This document shows positions 9,374 to 18,265 of a stretch of 64,000 nucleotides of DNA, one piece after another. The notes beneath the pieces were generated by a model that was not told the origin of the DNA, made no database searches, and saw only the letters and a list, made by a program, of their open reading frames with translations. Position 1 is the first letter of the stretch; each line of letters opens with the position of its first letter. This stretch comes from JAJCYL01 sp040222875. GTDB lineage: Bacteria; Bacteroidota; Bacteroidia; Cytophagales; Cyclobacteriaceae. A program made the translations under genes and the position numbers. The stretch covers positions 310,001-374,000 of the forward strand of contig JAVKCG010000009.1 of the NCBI GenBank assembly GCA_040222875.1. Direction: 5' to 3'.

Positions 9374-11056
9374 CTACTCGATGACCTTAACCTCAATTCG
9401 ACGGTTAAGTTCCCGGCCTTCTTTTTCATGCAAATTAGAGGCTAAAGGTACTGACTCACCATACCCCTTGGCCACCAATCTGGATTCCTCAATGCCTTCT
9501 TGCACCAAACGGTCAACAATACCTTGAGCCCTTTTTTGACTCAAAGTTTGGTTAACACTTTCACTACCAATGTTATCAGTATGCCCCCCAATCTCCACTT
9601 TCAAGTCGGAGTTCTTATTTAATACATCTATAAGGTCTTTTAAAATATCCCTTGAGTCCTCCGTGATACTGGTGCTGTTAAACTTAAAATAAACATTGCG
9701 GAGTATGGCCTTATTTCCCGGGCGGAACTTGCTTCCGATTTGATCTATTTCGGTATACTGTTCCTCCTCTTCTTCCTCAGGAACATCAACTTCAACTACT
9801 TCCTCTGCTGGCTTAGGTTCTACCGCGGCAACTGGCTCCTGTATTCCGGTTTCCTCGAAATAATAGATGTCATAACCACCTTCGCCACCCACGCGGTCTG
9901 ACGAAAAATAGCCTTTTGTGCCAGCTGTATTTGAACTGAAATGCAATTCATTGTCAACAGAATTAATGGGGTGGCCGAGATTTACCGGTTCTGACCATCC
10001 GCTGCCGTCAAATGTTGAAACCATAATATCCAACCCACCTACAGCATCAAATCCTTCAGAAGAGTAGTATAATAGTTGTCCATCCTCAGAATAGAAAGGG
10101 CTGTCCTCATTAAATTCAGAATTCACGTTGTCCACAAATGCTGCATCTCCCCACTTATCGCCGGACTTGACTGACTCGAAAATATCTAAAGTGCTGTTAT
10201 TGTTAAGTTGAGTAAATGCAATTCTGTCTTCATTTATCGTAATTGCAAAGTGTGACTTGGGCCTTCCACCTGGTAGCTTGTATTCATAATTGTCAAATTC
10301 TGAAACGCTTGCGTTGGTGTAATTTCCAAAATAGACATGCTTGTTGTCGTTTTTGAAGAAAACTCTGCCATCAGCAAAAACATCTATGTCGATATTCGTT
10401 TCTTTAGCATCACCAAAGCCTTTAAAATCGCCTGATCGATCAAACTCGCCATCTGTCCCATGTGCTATCAAAATTTGAAGCTCATCAGTAGCAGGGTTTC
10501 TCCTTGCGTATAAAATATTGCCGTCAGTCGCCACGGCTGGGGTAAGTTCAGACAGTGAAGAGTTTACCCCTGAGGCAATGTTGGCCGAGTATTTAGTAGG
10601 TGTGCGATAAAAAATTTGTGCGTTTTTGGCTATTTCAATGAAGGCCTTGGTCTCCTGTTGAATGACCTTACTCTTATAAACCTTAAGCGCCAGGAAAGTT
10701 TCCCATGCCGCTACCGCCTCATCAAATTTGGATTGAAGCATTAGTATTCTTCCCAACCAATAGTAATAGAACTTATCTCTTCTACCCTGAGTGCTTTTAT
10801 AACCCAAAATGGTATCCAGAGAGCGATCTCGATAATCTCTGACCAATAATGAGCAAAGTTCAATTTTATACTTGGCATTATTGTCACTGGCATCTTCCAA
10901 AAGGACTGCCTGATATTTGGGGATTGCTTCCTTAAATTGTTCGTCGTAAAACGTAGTCTCGGCCTGCTTGATCAGCTTATCCAGATGCTGTGCAAATGAT
11001 GATAACGGTAGAATTATGCATAGTATAAAGAGGAGGGGTGGAAATATCTTTTTCAA
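9374..11056 (-). CDS. OmpA-family protein with TPR-like and PD40 repeats
   Basis: A 560-residue envelope protein: signal peptide (1-22), TPR-like helical repeats (~25-140), a WD40-like/PD40 beta-propeller region (~165-395; repeated units such as EDSPFYSEDGQLLYYSS and GYFSSDRVGGEGGYDIYYF), and a Pro/Glu-rich linker (~400-440). It ends in a C-terminal OmpA peptidoglycan-binding domain (GGHTDNIGSESVNQ; RLVAKGYGES). This architecture is common in Bacteroidota and resembles PorE/SprF-associated OmpA proteins of gliding and T9SS systems. No partner genes are nearby, so such a role is only possible. Divergent from the phosphatase gene. Confidence 0.88.
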   Translation of the reverse strand: MKKIFPPLLFILCIILPLSSFAQHLDKLIKQAETTFYDEQFKEAIPKYQAVLLEDASDNNAKYKIELCSLLVRDYRDRSLDTILGYKSTQGRRDKFYYYWLGRILMLQSKFDEAVAAWETFLALKVYKSKVIQQETKAFIEIAKNAQIFYRTPTKYSANIASGVNSSLSELTPAVATDGNILYARRNPATDELQILIAHGTDGEFDRSGDFKGFGDAKETNIDIDVFADGRVFFKNDNKHVYFGNYTNASVSEFDNYEYKLPGGRPKSHFAITINEDRIAFTQLNNNSTLDIFESVKSGDKWGDAAFVDNVNSEFNEDSPFYSEDGQLLYYSSEGFDAVGGLDIMVSTFDGSGWSEPVNLGHPINSVDNELHFSSNTAGTKGYFSSDRVGGEGGYDIYYFEETGIQEPVAAVEPKPAEEVVEVDVPEEEEEEQYTEIDQIGSKFRPGNKAILRNVYFKFNSTSITEDSRDILKDLIDVLNKNSDLKVEIGGHTDNIGSESVNQTLSQKRAQGIVDRLVQEGIEESRLVAKGYGESVPLASNLHEKEGRELNRRIEVKVIE

Positions 11057-11226
11057 ATCAGCGGCTTTTAAATAGTTAGTTAGGAGCTAATTTAAAAATT
11101 GTTGATAGATAAGCCTATTCATTAAAGCACCTTCGCAAACTCAATTAAAATTTACACCAAATAAATCATTAGGAGGTCACCAGGCATTCAGTGAATCGCT
11201 TAGCTTTAGATTTAAATTTTACTTCT

Positions 11227-11730
11227 ATGAAATCATTCCAACTTATTTGTTTTCTGGCTTTAATCAGCTGTTCAACTGCCAAGTCGCAGGAGCCTTCGGT
11301 TATTTTTCTAGTACGCCATGCTGAGACAGTTTTTTCAGACGATCCCGACAGGGACTTGAACGCTGCTGGAAGGGATAGGGCAGAACTTTTAAAGAGAACC
11401 CTTCAATCTGCAGGCATTACAGAAGTCTATAGCACTGATAGAAAACGCACAATAAATACAGCTAAGCCGCTAGCTGATTTATTAGGCCTTGAAATTGCCC
11501 CTTATGATGGCCGGGATTTGGAGGCTTTTGCCAAAGAATTAAAGTTGAAAACAGGTCGGATATTAATTTCCGGTCACAGCAACACTACTCCAGAACTTGT
11601 CAACCTACTTGGTGGAGATGCCGGCGATCCAATAAATGAGCAAACTCAATTTGACCGGATCTATGTTTTGCATTTAAATGGAGATCAGGTTACGACTACA
11701 TTGCTGAAGTATGGGGCAAATTATGATTAA
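11227..11730 (+). CDS. Histidine phosphatase family lipoprotein
   Basis: A phosphoglycerate mutase-like phosphatase with the catalytic VRHAET (RHG-type) motif and the second His in ISGHSNTTPEL. It belongs to the small SixA-like group. An upstream in-frame GTG at 11191 (12 codons more) is possible, but ATG 11227 gives a clean lipoprotein signal (MKSFQLICF with lipobox LISC), so I prefer it. An AGGAGG lies at 11171-11176, far from either start. The substrate is unknown. It ends 11 bp before the antiporter gene and may be cotranscribed with it. Confidence 0.8.
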   Translation: MKSFQLICFLALISCSTAKSQEPSVIFLVRHAETVFSDDPDRDLNAAGRDRAELLKRTLQSAGITEVYSTDRKRTINTAKPLADLLGLEIAPYDGRDLEAFAKELKLKTGRILISGHSNTTPELVNLLGGDAGDPINEQTQFDRIYVLHLNGDQVTTTLLKYGANYD

Positions 11731-11741
11731 AATTTAGCCCC

Positions 11742-12929
11742 ATGATCCTGGCAAATGCCATATCAACTGAGCTCAATATCCTGCTTGCTATATCAGGGCT
11801 GGTATTGGCCATTGGTTTGTTTCTTAAGAAAATTAACCAACCCTATATTTTAGCTTATATCGTTTCTGGTGTGGTTCTTGGCCCTCATGGCATTGGCATT
11901 ATTGAGGATTATAGCGTAGCTGAAGCCTTAGGGGAGTTCGGCCTTATCATACTGATGTTTTTTATCGGAATGGAAATATCCCTCCCTGATTTTCTTAAAA
12001 AATGGCGAATAGCCCTTGCAGGGACTGGCTTTCAAATCATTTTCAGTACTGGTTTAATATGGATACTGGGTGCTTTTTTAGGTTGGGACCTGAAAAGGGT
12101 AATCTTATTGGGTTTCATCATTTCCCTTAGCAGTACCGCAGTCGTTATTAAGTTTTTAGAAACTGAGAAAAGGGGGCAGATTAGCCAGAATGTTTTGAGC
12201 ATTTTGCTAATGCAGGATGTCCTCATTGCACCCATGATTATCACAATAAGTATGCTTGGAGGCGATTCTATCAGCTTTGGGGAAATTGCAATGCAGCTTA
12301 TAGGTGGCGTATTAATAACATCGCTAATTGTGTATGTTTTGTACAAGAAAAAAATCACCCTTCCATTTCATGATCAAATTGCTGATGACCACGAATTACA
12401 GGTTTTCGGTAGCATGATTGTCTGCTTTGGCGTGGCCCTGGTCACGTCGCTTTTTGGGTTATCAGCGGGTCTAGGGGCGTTTGTAGCAGGCATGGTTGTT
12501 CATGCGTCAGATTCAACAGAGTGGCTTCATAGCAGCTTGCATTCTTTTCGGGTACTACTTGTTTCGGTTTTCTTTATTTCTGTCGGAATGCTGATTGACC
12601 TCGATTTTATATACCATAATTGGTTGGAGATATCGTTGATCGTTTTAGGCGTTTATGTGTCTAATCATGGAATTAATGCCATCGCACTACGTGTTTTAGG
12701 CAATCGTTGGAGTCATAGCCTTGTCGGTGGCTCTTATTTGGCCCAGGTAGGGGAGTTTAGTTTTGTACTCGCATCGCTGGGTTATCACAGTGGTATACTG
12801 GCCCAGTACACATATCAACTTACTATCATTGTCATAGCTATCACAATATTTATCAGCCCTATTTGGGTTACAATTACTAAAAAAGTCGTACATGATTTCC
12901 GTCTGAATTTAGTGACCAGAGGCCGCTGA
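11742..12929 (+). CDS. Monovalent cation:proton antiporter (CPA2/KefB type)
   Basis: A 395-residue membrane protein of about 12 helices in the Na+/H+ exchanger-like CPA2 fold. Segments such as ILAYIVSGVVLGPHG, SLSSTAVVIKFLE and LLMQDVLIAPMII are diagnostic of KefB/KefC transporters. It lacks the cytosolic TrkA-N (RCK) domain of full KefB, so it is a short form with no visible nucleotide gate. Together with the SLC12-like gene 60 bp downstream it suggests a potassium or osmotic-balance pair. Confidence 0.87.
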   Translation: MILANAISTELNILLAISGLVLAIGLFLKKINQPYILAYIVSGVVLGPHGIGIIEDYSVAEALGEFGLIILMFFIGMEISLPDFLKKWRIALAGTGFQIIFSTGLIWILGAFLGWDLKRVILLGFIISLSSTAVVIKFLETEKRGQISQNVLSILLMQDVLIAPMIITISMLGGDSISFGEIAMQLIGGVLITSLIVYVLYKKKITLPFHDQIADDHELQVFGSMIVCFGVALVTSLFGLSAGLGAFVAGMVVHASDSTEWLHSSLHSFRVLLVSVFFISVGMLIDLDFIYHNWLEISLIVLGVYVSNHGINAIALRVLGNRWSHSLVGGSYLAQVGEFSFVLASLGYHSGILAQYTYQLTIIVIAITIFISPIWVTITKKVVHDFRLNLVTRGR

Positions 12930-12988
12930 CAGAAAATAAATCACATCACTGAACACCAGTTAATAAGCATTATATAACTTGCTTTTAT

Positions 12989-15214
12989 ATGTCAAAACTC
13001 GTCAGCAATAAAGCCAATTTCGGAACAGCACCAGTTTTCTTAACAGCCATCTCTACAATTCTGGGAGCAGTCATGTTTCTAAGGTTTGGATATGCTGTCG
13101 GAAGTGTAGGGTTTTTGGGCACTCTCGCTATTGTTGCTATTGGGCACTTGGTAACAGTACCAACGGCAATGGCGATTGCTGAGATCGCCACAAACCAAAA
13201 AGTGGAGGGTGGGGGTGAATACTACATCATTTCACGGTCATTTGGCTTAAACATTGGTGGAGCCATTGGCGTGGCCTTGTACATGTCACAAGCCATCAGC
13301 GTTGCTTTTTATGTAATAGCTTTTGCAGAAGCCTTCGATCCAGTCTTTACCTTCCTCAATTCTGAATTCGGCTTAAACCTGCATGACAAGCGGTTTGTCA
13401 GCTTACCTGCCCTCGGCCTGCTAAGTATTTTAATGCTGACAAAAGGTGCTGATTTAGGTGTTAAAGCCTTATATGTAGTCGTTGGCATTCTGTTGGTTTC
13501 GCTGATAATGTTTTTTGGAGGAACAACCGCACATGCTGAGGTTTCAACATTTGATGCGGATGAAACAGCAAGAAATGCAGACAGTTTCTTTTATGTTTTT
13601 GCGATCATATTTCCGGCATTTACTGGCATGACAGCTGGCGTTGGCCTTTCGGGTGACTTAAAGGAACCACGGAGGTCCATTCCATTGGGCACTCTATCGG
13701 CAACAATTTTAGGTATGGTGACATACGTTTTCATAGCCTACAAACTTTCCATTTCGGCAACTCCCAATGATTTGGCCAACGACCAGTTTATAATGGGAAG
13801 GATTGCCTGGTGGGGACCAATAATTCCAATTGGCCTTGCTGCCGCTACAATTTCATCAGCCCTTGGTTCAGTTATGGTTGCGCCCCGAACTATTCAGGCA
13901 ATAGCAGCCGACAAGATTTTCCCCATTCAATCCATCAATAAGTTTCTCGCAGCAGGAACTTCCAAGAAAAATGAACCAAGAAATGCTACCTATGTTTCAT
14001 TAGGAATAGCATTGATATTCGTCAGCATGGGGGATGTGAATGCCGTTGCAGAAATCATTTCGATGTTTTTTATGGTGACTTATGGAGCAATTTGTCTGAT
14101 CTCATTCTTGCAGCATTTTGCCGCTGACCCCGCTTACAGACCTGCCTTTAGATCCAGGTGGTACATCTCTCTGGTAGGTGCAGTAATGTGTATTTTTCTT
14201 ATGTTCAGGATGAACCCGGGGTACGCCTTTGCAGCGGTGATCATTATGGTGGTGATTTATCTGGGCATTACAAATTACGTGGATAACAAGCAAGGGATGG
14301 CCAAGATTTTCCAGGGCGTTATTTTCCAATTGAGCCGTCAGCTACAGGTGTTTTTACAAAAGGCAGATAAAGATTCAGATAACTGGAGGCCATCTGTAAT
14401 TTGTATTACCAGAGACTCATTTAAAAGGCATTCGGCCTTCGATATAATGAGGTTTTTCACTCAACGATATGGCTTCGGGACTTATCTTCACTTAATAGAT
14501 GGTTATATATCAACTAAAACCCATGAGCAAGCTAAAGAAGAGCTCTCCAGGTTGATCAAGCTTGCTGATATCAGTGAAAGTAATGTTTTTGTCGATACGC
14601 TGATATCACCTTCATTCACAACGGCAGTGGCCCAGTCCATCCAGCTACCCAGCGTTTCTGGCAAAGACAGTAACCTTATGCTGTTTGAACATCACCGCAA
14701 TGAGCCAGAGGCCTTGAAAGAGATTATCGATAACCTCTCGCTTGTAAGGGCCAGTGAGTTTGATATTTGCATTTTATCCACTGTGAATAAGGGCTTCGGT
14801 TACAAAAGCGAAATCCACATCTGGATCACTCAAAATGACTTCGCAAATGCGAACCTGATGATTCTTCTCGGCTATGTGATTATGGGCCATCATGAATGGC
14901 GGGATGCAGCCATCAAAATTTTTGCTGCCATGCCAGAAGAAGATATGGAGGAACAACAGAAGCGGATGATGAAGTTGATTAATGAAGGTCGGTTGCCAAT
15001 ATCAGCAAGTAACATCCAACTGATCACCGTTTCCCTTGACACCAATATCAGGGAGATCATCAAGGTGAAATCATGTGACGCCGATCTCACTTTGATTGGC
15101 TTTAAAACCGAACTTGTAAAGCAACTGGCAGAAAGAACATTCGACGGCTATGAAGGCCTGGGAAATGTGCTCTTTATCAATGCACATAATGAGAAGGAGA
15201 TAATTAGTGAGTGA
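12989..15214 (+). CDS. SLC12-type cation-chloride cotransporter (APC superfamily)
   Basis: A 741-residue transporter: about 12 membrane helices in the first ~440 residues, starting with the conserved FGTAPVFLTAISTILGAVMFLRFGYAVG region, then a ~290-residue hydrophilic C-terminal domain. The cytosolic domain resembles the C-terminal regulatory domain of Na-K-Cl and K-Cl cotransporters, including an SNVFVDTL..AVAQSIQLPS stretch. Bacterial members are much less studied than the eukaryotic family, and the transported ions are inferred. It may be cotranscribed with the antiporter upstream. Confidence 0.85.
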   Translation: MSKLVSNKANFGTAPVFLTAISTILGAVMFLRFGYAVGSVGFLGTLAIVAIGHLVTVPTAMAIAEIATNQKVEGGGEYYIISRSFGLNIGGAIGVALYMSQAISVAFYVIAFAEAFDPVFTFLNSEFGLNLHDKRFVSLPALGLLSILMLTKGADLGVKALYVVVGILLVSLIMFFGGTTAHAEVSTFDADETARNADSFFYVFAIIFPAFTGMTAGVGLSGDLKEPRRSIPLGTLSATILGMVTYVFIAYKLSISATPNDLANDQFIMGRIAWWGPIIPIGLAAATISSALGSVMVAPRTIQAIAADKIFPIQSINKFLAAGTSKKNEPRNATYVSLGIALIFVSMGDVNAVAEIISMFFMVTYGAICLISFLQHFAADPAYRPAFRSRWYISLVGAVMCIFLMFRMNPGYAFAAVIIMVVIYLGITNYVDNKQGMAKIFQGVIFQLSRQLQVFLQKADKDSDNWRPSVICITRDSFKRHSAFDIMRFFTQRYGFGTYLHLIDGYISTKTHEQAKEELSRLIKLADISESNVFVDTLISPSFTTAVAQSIQLPSVSGKDSNLMLFEHHRNEPEALKEIIDNLSLVRASEFDICILSTVNKGFGYKSEIHIWITQNDFANANLMILLGYVIMGHHEWRDAAIKIFAAMPEEDMEEQQKRMMKLINEGRLPISASNIQLITVSLDTNIREIIKVKSCDADLTLIGFKTELVKQLAERTFDGYEGLGNVLFINAHNEKEIISE

Positions 15215-15546
15215 GGTGTGTCCTCAAATTGAAATCATTTTGATACGAAATTGGCGCAGGACTGTGGAGTAAGAAATCTCCACCATTTATTCAATTCAAG
15301 ATACCTCTGATCCTGCGATAAATGAGCTCTGAGCATAGATTTGATAAAAAACACAGTTACCTGAATATCAAGTCATGTATCTGATCGCCTCAAAGGAAAA
15401 TTCGGGTGCATTAAGTAGCCTTAAATTCAAAAGTACTGTAATAATCGCAGAACATTGACTATCAATAAGTTAGGATTTTTCTGGCAACGGTATCAGTTCA
15501 TAAAGAATCTAATTAAACAGTCCTATTAATTTCACCAAGGAATTGG
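15215..15546. other. 332-bp convergent gap with nested inverted repeats
   Basis: No ORF is credible here. The gap lies between the converging SLC12 and CDF genes. It contains a nested dyad: outer arms CGCAGGA (15255-15261) and TCCTGCG (15311-15317) enclosing an inner hairpin GTGGAG (15264-15269)/CTCCAC (15278-15283) with an 8-nt loop. No T-run follows, so an ordinary intrinsic terminator is not supported. A structured RNA or processing element is possible. The rest of the gap shows nothing I can assign. Confidence 0.4.
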
Positions 15547-16434
15547 TTAACAATCCTCCAACCTACAATTTTCATCCCGTCCTTCAAACTCAATGGTGAT
15601 GTGGTTGATAGACTCATCTTTTAGTTTTGACCGGACTGATTCTTTGAGCTCTGCTTGTTCAGATAGCTTGTAGTCCTTGTCTAGTCTTAGGTGAATTGTG
15701 AGAATATTATATTCCCCATCCATTGACCAGGCATGACAATCATGCACATCAGTCACTTCGGACATTGTCCTTATTTTTTCTCTAATCTCCTTAATGGATA
15801 CTTCTTCAGGTATGCCCTGAAGAATGACTAACAAACTCTTTTTGAGATTTCTGTAAACGTTGTAAAGCACAAATATTGAAATGAGCACAGAAAGTAATGG
15901 GTCAATATAAGGTGCATCCACATACATCATAATAATACTGCCGATGAGCACAGCTACCCATCCTAAAACATCCTCTAACAAATGGAGTGATACGACTTTT
16001 TCATTGAGTGAATCCCCTTTTCGAAGTTTGAGAACCGCTGCTCCATTCACTACTATTCCCAGAATAGCCAGGTAAAGCATTCCCTGAACGTTTGTTTCCT
16101 CGGGGTTGAATAGTTGTGGAATTGCTTTAGTAAGAATAAAGACTGATCCTCCTACCAAAACTATAGAGTTCATGATGGCACCCAACAATGAAAATCGTTT
16201 GTATCCGTAGGAGAATTTTTTTGTTCTTCCTTTCTTTGACAGCTTTTGAAAATACCAAGAGAGACCCAAACTCAGGCTATCTCCCAAATCATGTAGCGCA
16301 TCTGATAGAATCGCTAAGCTATTGGTATATAGCCCACCGATGACCTCAATGATGGTAAATGCCAGATTGAGAAAGAAGGCAACTTGTACATTGCCTTCTG
16401 AATGATTATGTGAATGATCGTGATTATGAGACAT
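15547..16434 (-). CDS. Cation diffusion facilitator (CzcD/ZitB-like metal efflux)
   Basis: A CDF transporter that exports Zn2+/Co2+/Cd2+ across the inner membrane in exchange for protons. It has a His-rich N-terminus (MSHNHDHSHNHSEG), six predicted helices, the metal-site motif LSDALHDLGDS in helix 2 with a matching HLLEDVLGW in helix 5, and a C-terminal cytoplasmic domain with VHDCHAWSMDGEYNILTIHL. An in-frame ATG at 16452 would overlap the upstream gene by 17 bp; ATG 16434 follows its stop by one base and begins with the His-rich leader, so I choose it. Last gene of the efflux operon. Confidence 0.9.
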   Translation of the reverse strand: MSHNHDHSHNHSEGNVQVAFFLNLAFTIIEVIGGLYTNSLAILSDALHDLGDSLSLGLSWYFQKLSKKGRTKKFSYGYKRFSLLGAIMNSIVLVGGSVFILTKAIPQLFNPEETNVQGMLYLAILGIVVNGAAVLKLRKGDSLNEKVVSLHLLEDVLGWVAVLIGSIIMMYVDAPYIDPLLSVLISIFVLYNVYRNLKKSLLVILQGIPEEVSIKEIREKIRTMSEVTDVHDCHAWSMDGEYNILTIHLRLDKDYKLSEQAELKESVRSKLKDESINHITIEFEGRDENCRLEDC

Positions 16435-16435
16435 T

Positions 16436-17068
16436 TCAACAACAGTTATCATTACAATTTAGACTACCACTTTTACCCTTCTCAAAAGCTTCTCTCCCTT
16501 CCATAAATGCATACCAGGCAATACCCAAACTACCAATAGCGTCGATGTAAGGAATTTTGAATAGTTCATAAATTACACTTGAGCCTAACAATATGAAAGA
16601 AAGATAGAAGCAAGTCTTTGTACAATTTGCATCAGAAATGATAGGAGCTGACTTCAGCTTATTGCCCACATTTAACTTTGCCTTATACAGAAAATACATG
16701 GTAAGAATAGACAAGATGGAAAGTACTATTCCGATCAATGTAGTCTCTGGTTTCAAACCAAAGTAGATGCTATTTCCAGCGCCTAAAATCAAGCCTACAG
16801 TTAACAGGTAGAAAGCTGAACCTGTAATTTTAAGAGCTGTTTTTTCGAAGGAATCTCTTTTGGAAATGTCATGATTCTTCATCCTCCAAATCATGTGGGC
16901 AATACCTACTCCAGATAGCACTTCTACAAAGCTGTCAAGGCCAAACCCAAAGAGTGCCAGGGTTTCATCTTGTGCTCCATAAAAGGTAGCCACACCACCT
17001 TCTACCAGATTGTAGAAGATGGTAATCAGGCTAAGAATGTATGCTTTATTTAGGAGCTTAATGTCCAT
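16436..17068 (-). CDS. CDF-like cation transporter, membrane domain only
   Basis: About 210 residues, with about six hydrophobic segments and no CDF cytoplasmic domain. Helix 2 carries FGLDSFVEVLSG, resembling the CDF DxxxD metal site with Glu as the second acid. It ends in a Cys-rich tail (CNDNCC) that could bind metal. An in-frame ATG at 17146 would give a 26-residue extension lying entirely inside the cusB-like gene. ATG 17068 (MDIKLLNKAYIL) leaves an 11-bp overlap with cusB and matches a membrane-protein start. Position in the operon supports a role in metal export or import; the ion is unknown. Confidence 0.75.
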   Translation of the reverse strand: MDIKLLNKAYILSLITIFYNLVEGGVATFYGAQDETLALFGFGLDSFVEVLSGVGIAHMIWRMKNHDISKRDSFEKTALKITGSAFYLLTVGLILGAGNSIYFGLKPETTLIGIVLSILSILTMYFLYKAKLNVGNKLKSAPIISDANCTKTCFYLSFILLGSSVIYELFKIPYIDAIGSLGIAWYAFMEGREAFEKGKSGSLNCNDNCC

Positions 17069-18254
17069 GACCCCCTTCTTCCTCAGTGTTTTTGGCTTTT
17101 GCCAGCACAGTGAATGCTCCCTTTGTAACCAACTCGATAGAGGCAATATTGATGGAAGAATCGATCAATGTTATCTGAGTAAAACCATCTTCACTAAACC
17201 CTTTGTTTACTTCAACCATTTCAAAATCGTACATCGTTTCTCCATTTTCCATTCGCTTATTGCTAAGTGCGAAGAGGTAATGCTTGCCTCCATATCTTAC
17301 GATTGATTCCTCAGGAACTGCCCATGTTTCATTGCTGCCTGTTTCGATTTTTGCAGACACATACATGCCAGGCATCAAATCATCATCCTTTTCTTTCAAA
17401 TGACCATGTACGGTGACTGACCGATCTTCACGAACACCACTTCCTACCAGAAACACCTCTGCTTCCCTCCATAGATCGGGAGTATTGGCCAATGCAAAAC
17501 GAATTCTTTGACCTTCTTTGATCAGAGGAATATCGTTCTCATAAACTGTCAGTTCTACATGCAAGTCTTCTGTACTAGTCAGATCCATAATTACATCCTG
17601 AGGGTTGATGTATTTGCCCACATTGGTGTAAACCTCTCTCACCTGACCAGTCACTGGCGCATAAATACTGACATAAGAAATCACAGTCCCTTCGCTTATT
17701 TTAGAGGGATTAAATCCTATCATTTTAAGCCTTGCTTCCATGGCGTTTATTCTAGCTTCATTGGCGAAATAGGCGCTCTTGGCTTGTTGGAAGTTTTTTC
17801 CGGAGGCAACCCTCTCGTCGTACAGCTTCTGTTGTCTTTCAAATTCAGCTTTCAGATATTCCTGATTTGCCAGACCTTCCAGGTAATCCTGCTGAAACTG
17901 GATGAAATCAGGATTTTCAATGGTCACCAATAGTTGGCCTTTTTTCACTGAAGTTCCCGGAAGCATATCCGTGTATTTCACAAAACCTCCATAAGGCATG
18001 TTGATTGAGATATTGCTTTGCGGAGGCACGTCAATGATTCCACTCACTCGCAGCTCCGAACCCATGACACGCTTTCCAATTGCTCCAATCTGAATATTAG
18101 CCTGTTCAAACTGAGCTTGCGTTAGCTCAATGCTACTTTCATCCTCGTGATGCTCTTCAGGTTGATCTACTGTTTTTGAACTGCATGAAGCTACGATCAT
18201 GCTCAATATGCTGATCGAAAATATGCTGATGATATATTGATATATAGTGTTCAT
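17058..18254 (-). CDS. RND efflux periplasmic adaptor (CusB/CzcB-like), lipoprotein
   Basis: A 398-residue membrane-fusion protein linking the RND pump to the outer-membrane factor. It has a lipoprotein signal with Cys at residue 24 (IVASCSSK), an acidic His-containing segment (EEHHEDESS), then lipoyl/barrel-sandwich halves (GGFVKYTDMLPGTSVKKGQLLVTIENPD and IYAPVTGQVREVYTNVGKY) around a helical hairpin (~135-185) and a beta-barrel domain. The tail GGHGH may bind metal. It lies 11 bp downstream of the pump gene. Specificity (Cu/Ag versus Zn/Co/Cd) cannot be read with confidence. Confidence 0.9.
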   Translation of the reverse strand: MNTIYQYIISIFSISILSMIVASCSSKTVDQPEEHHEDESSIELTQAQFEQANIQIGAIGKRVMGSELRVSGIIDVPPQSNISINMPYGGFVKYTDMLPGTSVKKGQLLVTIENPDFIQFQQDYLEGLANQEYLKAEFERQQKLYDERVASGKNFQQAKSAYFANEARINAMEARLKMIGFNPSKISEGTVISYVSIYAPVTGQVREVYTNVGKYINPQDVIMDLTSTEDLHVELTVYENDIPLIKEGQRIRFALANTPDLWREAEVFLVGSGVREDRSVTVHGHLKEKDDDLMPGMYVSAKIETGSNETWAVPEESIVRYGGKHYLFALSNKRMENGETMYDFEMVEVNKGFSEDGFTQITLIDSSINIASIELVTKGAFTVLAKAKNTEEEGGHGH

Positions 18255-18265
18255 TGTCTTTGTAT

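Noticed and set aside
11191..11226. GTG start giving 12 extra residues to the histidine phosphatase, helped by AGGAGG at 11171
   Set aside because: The extension would precede and spoil a normal lipoprotein signal; ATG 11227 fits better, and Shine-Dalgarno strength is a poor guide in Bacteroidota.
17069..17146. 26-residue N-terminal extension of the CDF-like transporter
   Set aside because: It lies wholly inside the cusB-like gene and is not membrane-protein-like; the internal ATG at 17068 is better.
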